A DNA stretch of 22,603 nucleotides from Flavobacteriales bacterium (GTDB lineage: Bacteria; Bacteroidota; Bacteroidia; Flavobacteriales; UBA7430), in assembly GCA_002685115.1 (NCBI GenBank), contig NYWQ01000033.1, positions 13,581-36,183 on the forward strand, in the 5' to 3' direction. Shown in pieces: positions 8,508 to 17,469 of the stretch (position 1 is its first letter; every line of letters starts with the position of its first letter). The translations under genes and the position numbers were made by a program. The notes under the pieces were generated by a model. The model was given only the letters and a program-made list of their open reading frames with translations, searched no databases and had not been told where the DNA came from.

Positions 8508-9743
8508 TTGAGCGATCACAAACAAAAATTCATAAGCCTAGGGATTTCTCACTGGAAAACTCCAATAGACATACGTGGAAAATTTAACTTTTCTGCAGAT
8601 GCTATTGACGCTATTTTAGAAGAGGCAAAACTACTAGGTGTCAAAAGTCTATTTGTGGTGTCTACTTGTAACAGAGCTCAATTTTTTGCCTACCACCACA
8701 ACGCTTATATTTTAAAAGAACTTTTTGTAAAACATACCAAAGCCTCAGCAGAAGAGTTTGAAAAACATCATTTTACAACAACAGAAGACGAAGCAGTTCA
8801 TCAACTTTTCGAATTGTGTTGTGGTTTGGACTCTATGATGTTGGGCGATTTACAAATTGTAAACCAAATTAAAGAAGCCACTAAATACGCCAATCAAAAG
8901 GACATGTTAGATGGCTACTCGCATCGCTTAATGCAATATGTACTGCAGGCCTATAAAGATGTGCGCACACATACAGAAATAAACGAAGGACCTGCTTCTG
9001 TTGCGCATGGAGCTGTATTGTTTATCAAAGAACGTTTTAAAAGCCTTGCCGAAAAAAAGATCGTGCTTTTTGGAACAGGAGAAATTGGAGAGACTACCGT
9101 TAAAAATCTTCAAAAACACAACTACAAAGAAATGGTTTTGGTAAATAGAACACGCGCCAAAGCAGAAGCGCTTGCTAACACCATAGGAGTGCGTGTAGCA
9201 GCTATTGAAAACTTAGAAGAAGAACTTAAAACGACCGATATTTTTATTGTAGCAACTGGCGCAACTGAACCAACAGTTGGACCAGAATATTTTGAAAGTA
9301 CAAACAAAAAAATGCTTTTAATCGATCTATCGGTTCCAAGAAATATAGATACAAGCGTGGACGCTCTAAAAGAATTAGAGCTCATAGACATGGATCAGCT
9401 CAATAACATACAAGATGAAACATTAGCTAGACGACGCAAAAACATCCCCAAAGCACGTACCATTATCAATCTACACAAAAATGAGTTTTACGATTGGGTT
9501 TTAATGCGCGAATTATCGCCAACCATTCAATCATTGCGTGACAAACTTCATTCGTTTACAGCGGTCGAACTGGAACAGCAAAAATTTCGTTTGACTCCAG
9601 AAGAATTAGATAAAGCAGAAAAATTAGCAAGCAGTGTGGTCAATAAAATAGCCAATCAAGCTACAGAATTTATCAAATTAAAATACCGTCAATCCGACGA
9701 TGTGGTTAAAATGGTCGAAGAAATGTTTAAATTGAAGCCATGA
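8508..9743 (+). CDS. hemA: Glutamyl-tRNA reductase (TTG start)
   Basis: This NADPH-dependent enzyme converts Glu-tRNA to glutamate-1-semialdehyde, the first committed step of C5-pathway haem synthesis. VVSTCNR holds the catalytic cysteine. The NADP-binding domain shows VLFGTGEIGETTVKNL, and the C-terminal dimerisation domain follows. No ATG is available; the frame is open from TTG 8424. I chose TTG 8508 for two reasons. A perfect -7 promoter box lies at 8479-8486, inside the longer version. The shorter version also places the catalytic Cys at residue 54, close to Cys50 of the E. coli enzyme, instead of 82. This gives 411 residues (E. coli 418). It is the first gene of hemACDEF, and its stop overlaps the hemC start (ATGA). 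The segment usually written LGE-x-QI reads LGDLQI here. Confidence 0.93.
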   Translation: MSDHKQKFISLGISHWKTPIDIRGKFNFSADAIDAILEEAKLLGVKSLFVVSTCNRAQFFAYHHNAYILKELFVKHTKASAEEFEKHHFTTTEDEAVHQLFELCCGLDSMMLGDLQIVNQIKEATKYANQKDMLDGYSHRLMQYVLQAYKDVRTHTEINEGPASVAHGAVLFIKERFKSLAEKKIVLFGTGEIGETTVKNLQKHNYKEMVLVNRTRAKAEALANTIGVRVAAIENLEEELKTTDIFIVATGATEPTVGPEYFESTNKKMLLIDLSVPRNIDTSVDALKELELIDMDQLNNIQDETLARRRKNIPKARTIINLHKNEFYDWVLMRELSPTIQSLRDKLHSFTAVELEQQKFRLTPEELDKAEKLASSVVNKIANQATEFIKLKYRQSDDVVKMVEEMFKLKP

Positions 9744-10660
9744 TTCGCATAGGAACCAGAAAAAGCAAGCTCGCATTATGGCAAGCCAATAAAGTACAAG
9801 AGGAACTCCAGTTACTGGGACAGGCCTCTAAATTGGTGTTAATTGAATCTGAAGGCGATAAGGTTCTCGATACGCCACTCCCACTTATGGGCGGAAAAGG
9901 AGTGTTTACCAAAACTTTAGATGATGCTCTTGTCGCAGGAGAAATAGACATAGCCGTTCATTCTCACAAAGATATACCTACAGATTTGCCAGAAGGCATA
10001 CAGCTGTGTTCTGTTATGGAACGCGCAAACCCTTATGATGTTTTGGTGGTGCGAAAAAATACCGATTTTTTAGACGTTGAAGACTATGCTGGTTTAATTG
10101 CTACAAGTTCCAACAGACGAAAATCGCAGTGGCTGGATCGTTACCAAAAACACAACACATGCGACATCCGTGGAAACGTGCAAACTCGCATTAAAAAATT
10201 AAGAGAAAGCACCTGGGACGGCGCTATATTTGCGGCTGCAGGGCTACAACGCTTAGAACTAGACCATGAAATAGCATTGGTTTTAGACTGGATGATTCCT
10301 GCGCCAGCACAAGGTGCAGTTGCCGTTGTTTGTAGAGAAAATGATGCCGAAACAGCAAAAACATGCCAAGGATTTCATCACACTGAAACGGCCTTGTGCA
10401 CTCAAATAGAGAGAGATTTCTTAAACCAATTAAATGGCGGATGCTCTGCACCTATAGGCGCTTATGCAAAAATTGAAGATGGAATCCTTAAACTGGATGC
10501 CATTGTTATGGATCCTGATGCAGAGCTTAAAATAGAAGTGAAGTTAGAAAAAGATGCATTATTGGCGCATAACTTGGGCATTGAAGCTGCCAAATATGCC
10601 CTCAGTAGAGGAGCTAAAGACATTATTGATAAATTACCCAAAGAAAAGCGTTTACACTAA
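9740..10660 (+). CDS. hemC: Hydroxymethylbilane synthase (porphobilinogen deaminase)
   Basis: This 306-residue cytoplasmic enzyme joins four porphobilinogen units into hydroxymethylbilane. The N-terminus IRIGTRKSKLALWQA and the segment KGVFTKTLDDAL...DIAVHSHKDIPT are the family signatures for the active-site domain. Cys235 in NGGCSAPIGAYA is the attachment site of the dipyrromethane cofactor. The ATG overlaps the hemA stop by 4 nt, implying coupled translation. hemD follows with no spacer. Length is normal and nothing is missing. Confidence 0.97.
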   Translation: MIRIGTRKSKLALWQANKVQEELQLLGQASKLVLIESEGDKVLDTPLPLMGGKGVFTKTLDDALVAGEIDIAVHSHKDIPTDLPEGIQLCSVMERANPYDVLVVRKNTDFLDVEDYAGLIATSSNRRKSQWLDRYQKHNTCDIRGNVQTRIKKLRESTWDGAIFAAAGLQRLELDHEIALVLDWMIPAPAQGAVAVVCRENDAETAKTCQGFHHTETALCTQIERDFLNQLNGGCSAPIGAYAKIEDGILKLDAIVMDPDAELKIEVKLEKDALLAHNLGIEAAKYALSRGAKDIIDKLPKEKRLH

Positions 10661-11314
10661 ATGCAACAAAATGGACAAATATGGATTACCAAATCGCTAA
10701 ATGAGCGACAAAGAGTCTGTGTTCAAAATTTTGGACTTAGCGTAAATGAAATTCCACTGAGCACCCTCAAATTCAATCATTTTCCAGAATGTATCCCTTC
10801 CGCAAGTGCTTGGGTCTTTACCTCACAAAATGCAGTGAAAAACCTACCGGAAATCTCATTTTCCGGATCTGTATATGCTTCCGGAAATCAAACGGCGAAA
10901 GCGCTCATGGAAAAAGGGTTTGAAGTAAATTTGGGCGCCAATGAAACCGCACTTAGTCTGGCAAAAAAAATCACAGAAGACGGCGTAAAATCGGTCGTAT
11001 TTTTTTGTGGAAACATGCGTAGAAACGAATTACCAGAATATTTAGCTAAAAAAAATATTGAGCTCACAGAAATCGTTGTTTACCAAACAATTTTAAGTCC
11101 AAAGAGCCTACAAATCCATAAAGGAGATGCCCTCTTTTTTATGAGCCCCTCAGCAGTTGAGTCTTTTGCCATGAAAAACGAATTTCATTCTGAAATAAAC
11201 TATTACAGCATTGGAGAAACAACAGCAGAAGCCCTAAGAAATAAGGGCGTAAAAAAAATTAATACTGCAGCAGAAGCTACTTTTGAAGCGATGCTCAAAA
11301 AATACACATCCTAA
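10661..11314 (+). CDS. hemD: Uroporphyrinogen-III synthase
   Basis: This 217-residue protein closes hydroxymethylbilane with inversion of ring D. The family is poorly conserved in sequence. Support comes from its place directly after hemC (the start codon abuts the hemC stop), its length, and two typical segments: SAWVFTSQNAVKNL in the first lobe and FFMSPSAVESFA in the second, which correspond to the conserved TS and SPSA-type motifs lining the cleft. hemE starts 12 nt downstream. Confidence 0.9.
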   Translation: MQQNGQIWITKSLNERQRVCVQNFGLSVNEIPLSTLKFNHFPECIPSASAWVFTSQNAVKNLPEISFSGSVYASGNQTAKALMEKGFEVNLGANETALSLAKKITEDGVKSVVFFCGNMRRNELPEYLAKKNIELTEIVVYQTILSPKSLQIHKGDALFFMSPSAVESFAMKNEFHSEINYYSIGETTAEALRNKGVKKINTAAEATFEAMLKKYTS

Positions 11315-11325
11315 AAAAACAGCAC

Positions 11326-12354
11326 ATGGAGTTTCCAAAATTAAAAAACGACCTGCTACTAAGAGCCTTAAAAGGCGAGATTGTTGAAAGACCACCTGTA
11401 TGGATGATGCGTCAGGCTGGACGATTTTTACCAGACTACAGAGTATTAAGAGAAAAATATACGTTTTTCGAAAGGTGTGAAACACCACATTTGGTTTCTG
11501 AAATTACCACCATGCCGATTTGGCAAGTGGGAACCGATGCTGCCATTTTATTTTGCGACATTCTTGTAGTTCCAATGGCCATGGGCTACCACGTAGATAT
11601 GGTGCCTGGCGTTGGCCCTCGCTTACCCAAAACCGTAAAAACATTGGCAGATGCCGAAGCCATTGTAGTGCCAGATGTAAATACTACACTTGGTTATGTA
11701 ATGGAAGGGATTAAACAAACCCGAATGGATTTGAAAGGAGAGGTTCCCTTAATTGGATTTGCAGGAGCTCCCTGGACCTTACTTTGTTACATGGTTCAAG
11801 GAAAAGGATCGAAAGATTTTTCTGAGGCCAAACGTTTCTGCTTTGAACAGCCAGAAGCCGCCAAATTATTACTTCAAAAAATTACCGACACCACCATAGC
11901 TTACATGAAAGCGCAAATTAATGCTGGTGCGCAAGCCTTCCAATTGTTCGACTCTTGGGCAGGCTTATTAAGCCCAGATGATTTTATGGAGTTCTCTTAC
12001 CCCTATCTAAAACAAATTGTTGCCGCTTGTACGGTTCCCAACATTTTGTTTGCCAAAGGGTCTTGGTACGCTTTAGAAGAATTAAAAGCTACTGGAGCTA
12101 ATGGTATTGGTATAGACTGGGCTGTTACGCCAGAAATGGCTCGTAAAGTTTTAGGACACGATGTAACCATACAAGGTAACTTTGATCCTTCTAGACTCTA
12201 TGCCCCAATTCCAAAAATAGAACAATGGACCAAAGAAATGATAGACCGTTTTGGCAAAGACCGTTACATTGTTAACCTAGGACATGGAATTTTACCCGAC
12301 GTACCCGTTGACCATGCCAGAGCGTTTATTAACGCTGTAAAAAACTACAGCTAA
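11326..12354 (+). CDS. hemE: Uroporphyrinogen decarboxylase
   Basis: This 342-residue enzyme removes four carboxyl groups from uroporphyrinogen III to form coproporphyrinogen III. PROSITE-type signature 1 is seen as RPPVWMMRQAGRFLPDYR near the N-terminus, and the GFAGAPWTLLCYM segment is the second conserved block. C-terminal QGNFDPSRLY and NLGHGILPDVPVDH are also typical of the TIM-barrel family. Length is normal. It is the fourth gene of the haem operon, and its stop codon is immediately followed by the hemF ATG. Confidence 0.98.
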   Translation: MEFPKLKNDLLLRALKGEIVERPPVWMMRQAGRFLPDYRVLREKYTFFERCETPHLVSEITTMPIWQVGTDAAILFCDILVVPMAMGYHVDMVPGVGPRLPKTVKTLADAEAIVVPDVNTTLGYVMEGIKQTRMDLKGEVPLIGFAGAPWTLLCYMVQGKGSKDFSEAKRFCFEQPEAAKLLLQKITDTTIAYMKAQINAGAQAFQLFDSWAGLLSPDDFMEFSYPYLKQIVAACTVPNILFAKGSWYALEELKATGANGIGIDWAVTPEMARKVLGHDVTIQGNFDPSRLYAPIPKIEQWTKEMIDRFGKDRYIVNLGHGILPDVPVDHARAFINAVKNYS

Positions 12355-13263
12355 ATGAACATAAAGGAGGCTTTTACAAAACATATATTCGACTTGCAAA
12401 ACCGCATTTGCACTGCTTTAGAAAAAGCAGATGGAAAAGCAAAGTTTGTAGAAGATTCCTGGGAACGACCTGGAGGTGGAGGTGGTAAAACACGTATCAT
12501 TACCCATGGAAATGTATTTGAAAAAGGCGGTGTAAACACCTCTACGGTTCACGGAGAATTGCCCGACGTATTTAAAGAAAAATTTGGCGTAAACGAAGCG
12601 CGTTTTTACGCTTGTGGGCTTTCCTTGGTTATTCATCCAACGAGCCCAAAAATACCTACCGTACATGCCAACTGGCGCTATTTTGAAATGTACAACGCTG
12701 CGGGCGAAATTATAAAAAGATGGTTTGGTGGAGGAACTGACCTTACCCCCTATTATTTGGTAGAAGAAGATGCACAGCACTTTCATAATACAATGAAAAA
12801 CATGTGCGACCAACACAACAGTTCTTATTATCCGAAATTTAAAAAAGCATGCGACGCTTATTTCTTTAATTCGCACCGAGATGAAACCCGAGGAATAGGC
12901 GGTATATTTTACGATTACATGCAACAAGACGATCGCATGACTTGGGAAGCCCTTTTAGCCTTCCAATTGGATGCAGGAAAGTGTTTTGAAGAGGCTTACC
13001 TTCCGCTGGTGGAAAAACACAAGACCGAAACGTACACCAAAGAACAAAAATACTGGCAAGAAATTAGACGGGGCCGTTACGTAGAGTTTAATTTACTGCA
13101 CGATAGAGGAACACAATTTGGCATTAAAACCAAAGGCCGAACAGAGTCTATTCTCATGAGCCTTCCAGCTACCGTGCGATGGGATTACGATTTTAAAACC
13201 GAAAAAGGAAGTGACGAGGCCAAATTAATTGAAGTACTTATGAATCCTAAAGATTGGGTATAA
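12355..13263 (+). CDS. hemF: Oxygen-dependent coproporphyrinogen III oxidase
   Basis: This 302-residue aerobic enzyme uses O2 to convert coproporphyrinogen III to protoporphyrinogen IX. Diagnostic segments are ERPGGGGGKTRI (about residues 37-48), SLVIHPTSPKIPTVHANWRY, WFGGGTDLTPYY and the C-terminal RYVEFNLLHDRGTQFG. Use of HemF rather than the radical-SAM HemN at this locus suggests an oxygen-exposed lifestyle, though HemN could be encoded elsewhere. It starts directly after the hemE stop and is the last gene of the operon. No clear terminator was seen in the 79 nt before dxr. Confidence 0.98.
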   Translation: MNIKEAFTKHIFDLQNRICTALEKADGKAKFVEDSWERPGGGGGKTRIITHGNVFEKGGVNTSTVHGELPDVFKEKFGVNEARFYACGLSLVIHPTSPKIPTVHANWRYFEMYNAAGEIIKRWFGGGTDLTPYYLVEEDAQHFHNTMKNMCDQHNSSYYPKFKKACDAYFFNSHRDETRGIGGIFYDYMQQDDRMTWEALLAFQLDAGKCFEEAYLPLVEKHKTETYTKEQKYWQEIRRGRYVEFNLLHDRGTQFGIKTKGRTESILMSLPATVRWDYDFKTEKGSDEAKLIEVLMNPKDWV

Positions 13264-13329
13264 TCCTTCAAAAAAAATACATTTTACAAGAATCCAAGCG
13301 ACAATTTAATTCACAATCAACTAAAAAAG

Positions 13330-13337
13330 TATCTTTG
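13330..13337 (+). promoter_or_regulatory. -7 promoter box directly before dxr
   Basis: TATCTTTG followed by CCC is a perfect TAnnTTTG. It ends only 5 nt before the dxr ATG, so a transcript from it would be leaderless or nearly so. Read-through from the haem operon is an alternative source of dxr mRNA. Confidence 0.45.
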
Positions 13338-13342
13338 CCCTT

Positions 13343-14506
13343 ATGACAAAAAAACGCTTAGCCATATTAGGGTCTACAGGTTCCATTGGAACGCAAGCTT
13401 TGGAAGTAGTTCTGGAGCAAAAAGACCGTTTTGAAGTTGAGGTTTTAACCGCGCACCGCAATGCCGATTTATTAATCGAACAAGCCATTGTGCACAAACC
13501 CAACGTTGTAGTCATTGGCGAAGAAACTTTGTACGATAAGGTATGTACTGCACTAGATGCGCATCCTATAAAAGTTTATGCTGGAGCAGAAGCACTCTCA
13601 CAGGTTGTGCAAATGGAAACCGTAGACCTCGTTCTTACCGCTTTGGTAGGCTATGCGGGCTTAATACCAACCTTAGCCGCTATAGATGCCGGTAAAAACA
13701 TCGCTTTAGCCAACAAAGAAACCTTGGTGGTAGCGGGCGAATTGGTTACCCAAAGAGCCAAAGCAAAAGGCGTTAACATCTTTCCCGTAGACTCTGAGCA
13801 TTCTGCAATATTCCAATGTTTAACGGGCGAGTTCCACAACCCAATAGAAAAAATTGTGTTAACCGCTTCGGGAGGCCCTTTTAGAGGAATGAACCGCAAG
13901 CAACTAGAAATAGTGACCAAAGCACAGGCTTTAAAACACCCAAATTGGGAAATGGGCGCTAAAATTACCATCGACTCGGCCAGTATGATGAACAAGGGCT
14001 TGGAGGTAATTGAAGCCAAGTGGTTGTTTGGTTTAAAACCCGAACAAATTGAAGTCATTGTTCACCCTCAATCCATAGTGCACTCCTTGGTGCAATTTCA
14101 AGACGGATCGATGAAAGCACAGTTGGGTTTGCCCGATATGAAACTACCGATACAATACGCCATGGCGTACCCCGATAGATTGCCCAATAAATTTGAACGA
14201 TTCAATTTTATGGATTACCCAAATTTAACCTTCGAGCAACCAGATCTTAAAACATTTAGAAACCTTCAATTGGCTTTTGACGCTATGAATAAGGGCGGAA
14301 ATGCAGCCTGTATTTTAAATGCGGCCAACGAAGTGGTTGTAGATGCTTTTTTGAAAGATAAAGTTGGGTTTTTACAAATGTCAGACCTTATTGAGCATAC
14401 CCTACAAAAGAGTACTTTTGTGGCCAATCCAACACTCAACGATTTTATCGCTTCGGATGCCGAAGCGCGCAAAATAACAACAGACAACATAAAATACAAT
14501 GACTGA
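13343..14506 (+). CDS. dxr: 1-deoxy-D-xylulose 5-phosphate reductoisomerase
   Basis: This 387-residue enzyme makes 2-C-methyl-D-erythritol 4-phosphate with NADPH, the second step of the MEP isoprenoid pathway. The NADPH-binding GSTGSIG is at residues 10-16. ANKETLVVAGE, PVDSEHSAIFQCL, ASGGPFRG and SASMMNKGLEVIEA are the conserved metal- and substrate-binding blocks. Starting at the ATG at 13343 puts the glycine loop where the family has it. It overlaps the rseP start by 8 nt, a common pairing in bacteria. It has its own candidate promoter after the haem operon. Confidence 0.98.
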   Translation: MTKKRLAILGSTGSIGTQALEVVLEQKDRFEVEVLTAHRNADLLIEQAIVHKPNVVVIGEETLYDKVCTALDAHPIKVYAGAEALSQVVQMETVDLVLTALVGYAGLIPTLAAIDAGKNIALANKETLVVAGELVTQRAKAKGVNIFPVDSEHSAIFQCLTGEFHNPIEKIVLTASGGPFRGMNRKQLEIVTKAQALKHPNWEMGAKITIDSASMMNKGLEVIEAKWLFGLKPEQIEVIVHPQSIVHSLVQFQDGSMKAQLGLPDMKLPIQYAMAYPDRLPNKFERFNFMDYPNLTFEQPDLKTFRNLQLAFDAMNKGGNAACILNAANEVVVDAFLKDKVGFLQMSDLIEHTLQKSTFVANPTLNDFIASDAEARKITTDNIKYND

Positions 14507-15827
14507 AACTTTAATCAAAGCGGCTCAATTTTTCTTGAGCCTTTCCTTTTTAATCGTATTGCACGAATTGGGACACTTTATTCCTGCTAAATTGTTCAAA
14601 ACACGTGTAGAGAAATTCTACCTATTCTTTGATCCGTACTTTTCTCTTTTCAAGAAAAAAATTGGCGGTACCGAATACGGAATTGGCTGGTTGCCTTTAG
14701 GAGGCTATGTAAAAATCTCTGGTATGATAGACGAGTCTATGGATACCGAGCAACTAAGTGCGGAACCTCAGCCCTGGGAATTTCGCTCTAAACCGGCATG
14801 GCAACGCCTAATAATTATGTTGGGTGGGGTAACTGTAAATCTGTTTTTAGCCATGGGTATTTACGCCATGATTTTGTTTACTTGGGGCGGACAGGTATTG
14901 AAAACCGAAAATGTAAAATACGGTATTGAATGCTCGGAATTTGCCAAAGAAATGGGCTTCCAAAACGGAGATAAAATTTTAAATGTAGACGGCGTTTACT
15001 ACGAGAACTTTGCAGATTTACCCGAAGCTATTTTAATCTCTGGAGCAGAAAATGTTCTGGTAGAACGAAGAGGTGTAAAAACCAAAATTGCCATACCGAA
15101 AGACATTGTGGCGCAGTTTATAGAAACTAAAAGCGAAACTGGTTTTATTGGCGTTGCTTTTCCATACTTTGCAAAAGACTTTGACGATGGCTCAGTAGCA
15201 GAAGCTGCTGGTGTAAAAGTAGGCGACCAATTAATTGCACTAAATGGTGAAGAGGCTTTGTATTTTACTGATTATGTTAAGAGACTACCTAGTCTAATCG
15301 ATCAAAAAGTGACCCTTTCTGTTTTAAGAGGACTGGATACCTTGAATTTTGATTTCATCTTAGGAGGTTCTGGTAAAATGGGTGTTTACTTTGTTCAACC
15401 AAACGAACTGATTACCTACGACAAAAAAGAGTACGGCTTTTTCGAGTCTTTCCCGGCAGGTACTGCTATGGCTATTGACAAGCTGGATTCTTATGTACAG
15501 CAATTCAAACTCATTTTAAATCCAGAAACAGGAGCCTGGAAAGGTTTGGGTGGTTTTATTACCATGGGAAAACAATTTAAACCCGTTTGGGACTGGTACC
15601 ACTTTTGGAACTTTACTGCTTTCCTTTCGATCGTTTTAGCCTTTATGAATATTTTACCTATACCGGCTTTAGATGGTGGGCATGTCATGTTCCTACTCTG
15701 GGAACTAATTACCGGTAAAACTCCCTCAGATAAATTTTTAGAGTACGCTCAAATGTTCGGGTTTATAATCCTGCTGAGCCTGTTGGTTTTAGCTAATGGA
15801 AACGACATTTTAAACCTTTTTAATTAA
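14499..15827 (+). CDS. rseP: RseP-type site-2 zinc metalloprotease
   Basis: This 442-residue inner-membrane protease belongs to the M50B family, which cleaves anti-sigma factors and remnant signal peptides within the membrane. The catalytic HELGH is at residues 22-26 in the first membrane helix, and NILPIPALDGGH near the C-terminus supplies the third zinc ligand (Asp). Between them lie a GYVKISGM segment (typical GxVxxxGM loop) and a region with two PDZ-like folds (about residues 125-300). The start overlaps the dxr end by 8 nt, so translation is probably coupled. The substrates in this organism are unknown. An upstream Glu/Thr-rich N-terminus is absent, as is normal. Confidence 0.95.
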   Translation: MTETLIKAAQFFLSLSFLIVLHELGHFIPAKLFKTRVEKFYLFFDPYFSLFKKKIGGTEYGIGWLPLGGYVKISGMIDESMDTEQLSAEPQPWEFRSKPAWQRLIIMLGGVTVNLFLAMGIYAMILFTWGGQVLKTENVKYGIECSEFAKEMGFQNGDKILNVDGVYYENFADLPEAILISGAENVLVERRGVKTKIAIPKDIVAQFIETKSETGFIGVAFPYFAKDFDDGSVAEAAGVKVGDQLIALNGEEALYFTDYVKRLPSLIDQKVTLSVLRGLDTLNFDFILGGSGKMGVYFVQPNELITYDKKEYGFFESFPAGTAMAIDKLDSYVQQFKLILNPETGAWKGLGGFITMGKQFKPVWDWYHFWNFTAFLSIVLAFMNILPIPALDGGHVMFLLWELITGKTPSDKFLEYAQMFGFIILLSLLVLANGNDILNLFN

Positions 15828-15871
15828 GCGCATTTTTGTAATTTTACAGCAAAATTTTAATACAATACAAA

Positions 15872-17413
15872 ATGGATCAATTTGGAATACAAGAAGCCCT
15901 AAAAGCCTTAGGTCTTGCAGAAACAAACAAAGGTAGCTCAACCGGAAATGCTTGGTTGGGTAGTACTACAGACTTAATCGAATCGTACTCTCCGGTAGAT
16001 GGAAAGTTAATTGGTAAGGTAGCTGCAACTACAAAAGAAGACTACGAAGCCATTGTAGCTGCGGGTCAAGATGCCTATAAAGATTGGAGAATTATGCCAG
16101 CACCGCAACGTGGTGAAATTGTTCGTCAGTTTGGAAATAAATTACGTGCCTACAAAGAGCCTTTAGGAAAACTGGTTTCTTACGAAATGGGGAAATCGTA
16201 CCAAGAAGGCTTGGGCGAAGTACAAGAAATGATTGATATCTGTGATTTTGCTGTGGGTCTTTCGCGCCAGTTAAATGGGATGACCATGCACTCGGAACGT
16301 CCAGGACACAGAATGTACGACCAGTACCACCCCTTGGGAATTGTAGGAATTATTTCTGCATTTAACTTCCCGGTAGCCGTTTGGGCTTGGAACACAGCTT
16401 TGGCATGGATTTGTGGAAATGTGTGCATCTGGAAGCCTTCTGAAAAAGCACCTATGTGTGGTGTGGCTTGCCAAAACATTATGGCTGAGGTATTAAAAGA
16501 CAACGACTTACCAGAAGGTATTTGTGCGCTTGTAAACGGAGACTTTAATGTGGGCGAGTGGATGACAAATGACAAACGTGTGCCTTTAATTTCTGTAACC
16601 GGATCTACGCGTATGGGTAGAATTGTGGGCGCTACCGTAGCACAACGTTTTGGTAAATCAATCTTGGAATTGGGTGGAAACAATGCGATTATTGTAACGC
16701 CAGATGCCGATTTAGAAATGACCATTATTGGAGCTGTTTTCGGAGCTGTAGGTACGGCAGGACAAAGGTGTACCTCTACTAGAAGACTGATCATTCACGA
16801 AAGTATGTACGATACAGTAAAAGAAAAATTAGCGGCTGCTTATAAGCAATTAAGTATTGGGAATCCGCTGGATGAAAACAACCACGTTGGGCCACTTATC
16901 GATACTGATGCCGTTGGAATGTACAATTCTGCATTAACCAAAGTGGTAGAAGAAGGTGGAAACATTGTGGTTGAAGGTGGTGTTTTAACAGGAGAAGGAT
17001 ACGAGAGTGGCTGTTACGTTAAGCCAGCTATTGCCGAAGCTAAAAACAACTTCGCTATTGTACAGCACGAAACTTTTGCGCCTATCTTATACCTCATGAA
17101 ATATGCTACTTTAGAAGAAGCGATAGAAATGCAAAACGATGTTCCTCAAGGCTTGTCTTCAGCGATAATGACGACAAACTTAAGAGAAGCAGAACGTTTC
17201 TTATCTCATGCCGGTTCTGACTGTGGTATTGCCAATGTAAACATTGGTACTTCTGGAGCTGAAATTGGGGGTGCTTTTGGGGGCGAAAAAGAAACCGGTG
17301 GCGGACGCGAGTCGGGTTCTGATGCTTGGAAAGGCTACATGCGTCGTCAAACCAATACCATTAACTACTCTACATCTTTGCCTTTGGCACAAGGAATTAA
17401 ATTTGAATTGTAA
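15872..17413 (+). CDS. ALDH7-type aldehyde dehydrogenase (probable aminoadipate-semialdehyde / piperideine-6-carboxylate dehydrogenase)
   Basis: This 513-residue NAD(P)-dependent aldehyde dehydrogenase has its catalytic Cys at residue 300 (GQRCTSTRR) and the general-base Glu at 266 (LELGGNNAI). The blocks FNFPVAVWAWNTALAWICGN and VCIWKPSEKAP closely resemble the ALDH7A1/antiquitin group, whose members oxidise alpha-aminoadipic semialdehyde in lysine breakdown. The substrate is inferred from subfamily likeness only. The gene starts 44 nt after rseP. A weak -7-like sequence (TAATTTTA, 15839-15846) may serve it, or it may be read with dxr-rseP. A strong terminator follows. The substrate fits the presence of glutaryl-CoA dehydrogenase later in the window. 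Confidence 0.9.
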   Translation: MDQFGIQEALKALGLAETNKGSSTGNAWLGSTTDLIESYSPVDGKLIGKVAATTKEDYEAIVAAGQDAYKDWRIMPAPQRGEIVRQFGNKLRAYKEPLGKLVSYEMGKSYQEGLGEVQEMIDICDFAVGLSRQLNGMTMHSERPGHRMYDQYHPLGIVGIISAFNFPVAVWAWNTALAWICGNVCIWKPSEKAPMCGVACQNIMAEVLKDNDLPEGICALVNGDFNVGEWMTNDKRVPLISVTGSTRMGRIVGATVAQRFGKSILELGGNNAIIVTPDADLEMTIIGAVFGAVGTAGQRCTSTRRLIIHESMYDTVKEKLAAAYKQLSIGNPLDENNHVGPLIDTDAVGMYNSALTKVVEEGGNIVVEGGVLTGEGYESGCYVKPAIAEAKNNFAIVQHETFAPILYLMKYATLEEAIEMQNDVPQGLSSAIMTTNLREAERFLSHAGSDCGIANVNIGTSGAEIGGAFGGEKETGGGRESGSDAWKGYMRRQTNTINYSTSLPLAQGIKFEL

Positions 17414-17431
17414 GCCAAAACTTATGCTAAC

Positions 17432-17467
17432 AAAAGCCTCTTACTTTATTGTAAGGGGCTTTTTTTT
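17432..17467. terminator. Intrinsic terminator between convergent genes
   Basis: AAAAGCCTCTTAC (17432-17444) pairs with 17451-17463 (GTAAGGGGCTTTT) with one T-G pair, giving a 13-bp stem and a TTTATT loop. Eight T follow on the plus strand and a shorter A-run precedes it. It ends the aldehyde dehydrogenase transcript and can also serve the minus-strand DUF1853 gene whose stop is at 17470. Confidence 0.85.
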
Positions 17468-17469
17468 GT

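Noticed and set aside
12418..12927. Minus-strand open frame of 169 codons inside hemF
   Set aside because: Shadow of hemF codon usage; hemF itself is unambiguous and covers the whole stretch.
15839..15846. TAATTTTA as a promoter for the aldehyde dehydrogenase gene
   Set aside because: It lacks the final G of TAnnTTTG and has no TTG at suitable spacing; too weak to list as a separate site.
16180..16794. Long minus-strand open frame (204 codons) opposite the aldehyde dehydrogenase
   Set aside because: It lies wholly antisense to a strongly conserved gene, its translation shows no domain-like pattern, and no promoter or start context supports it.
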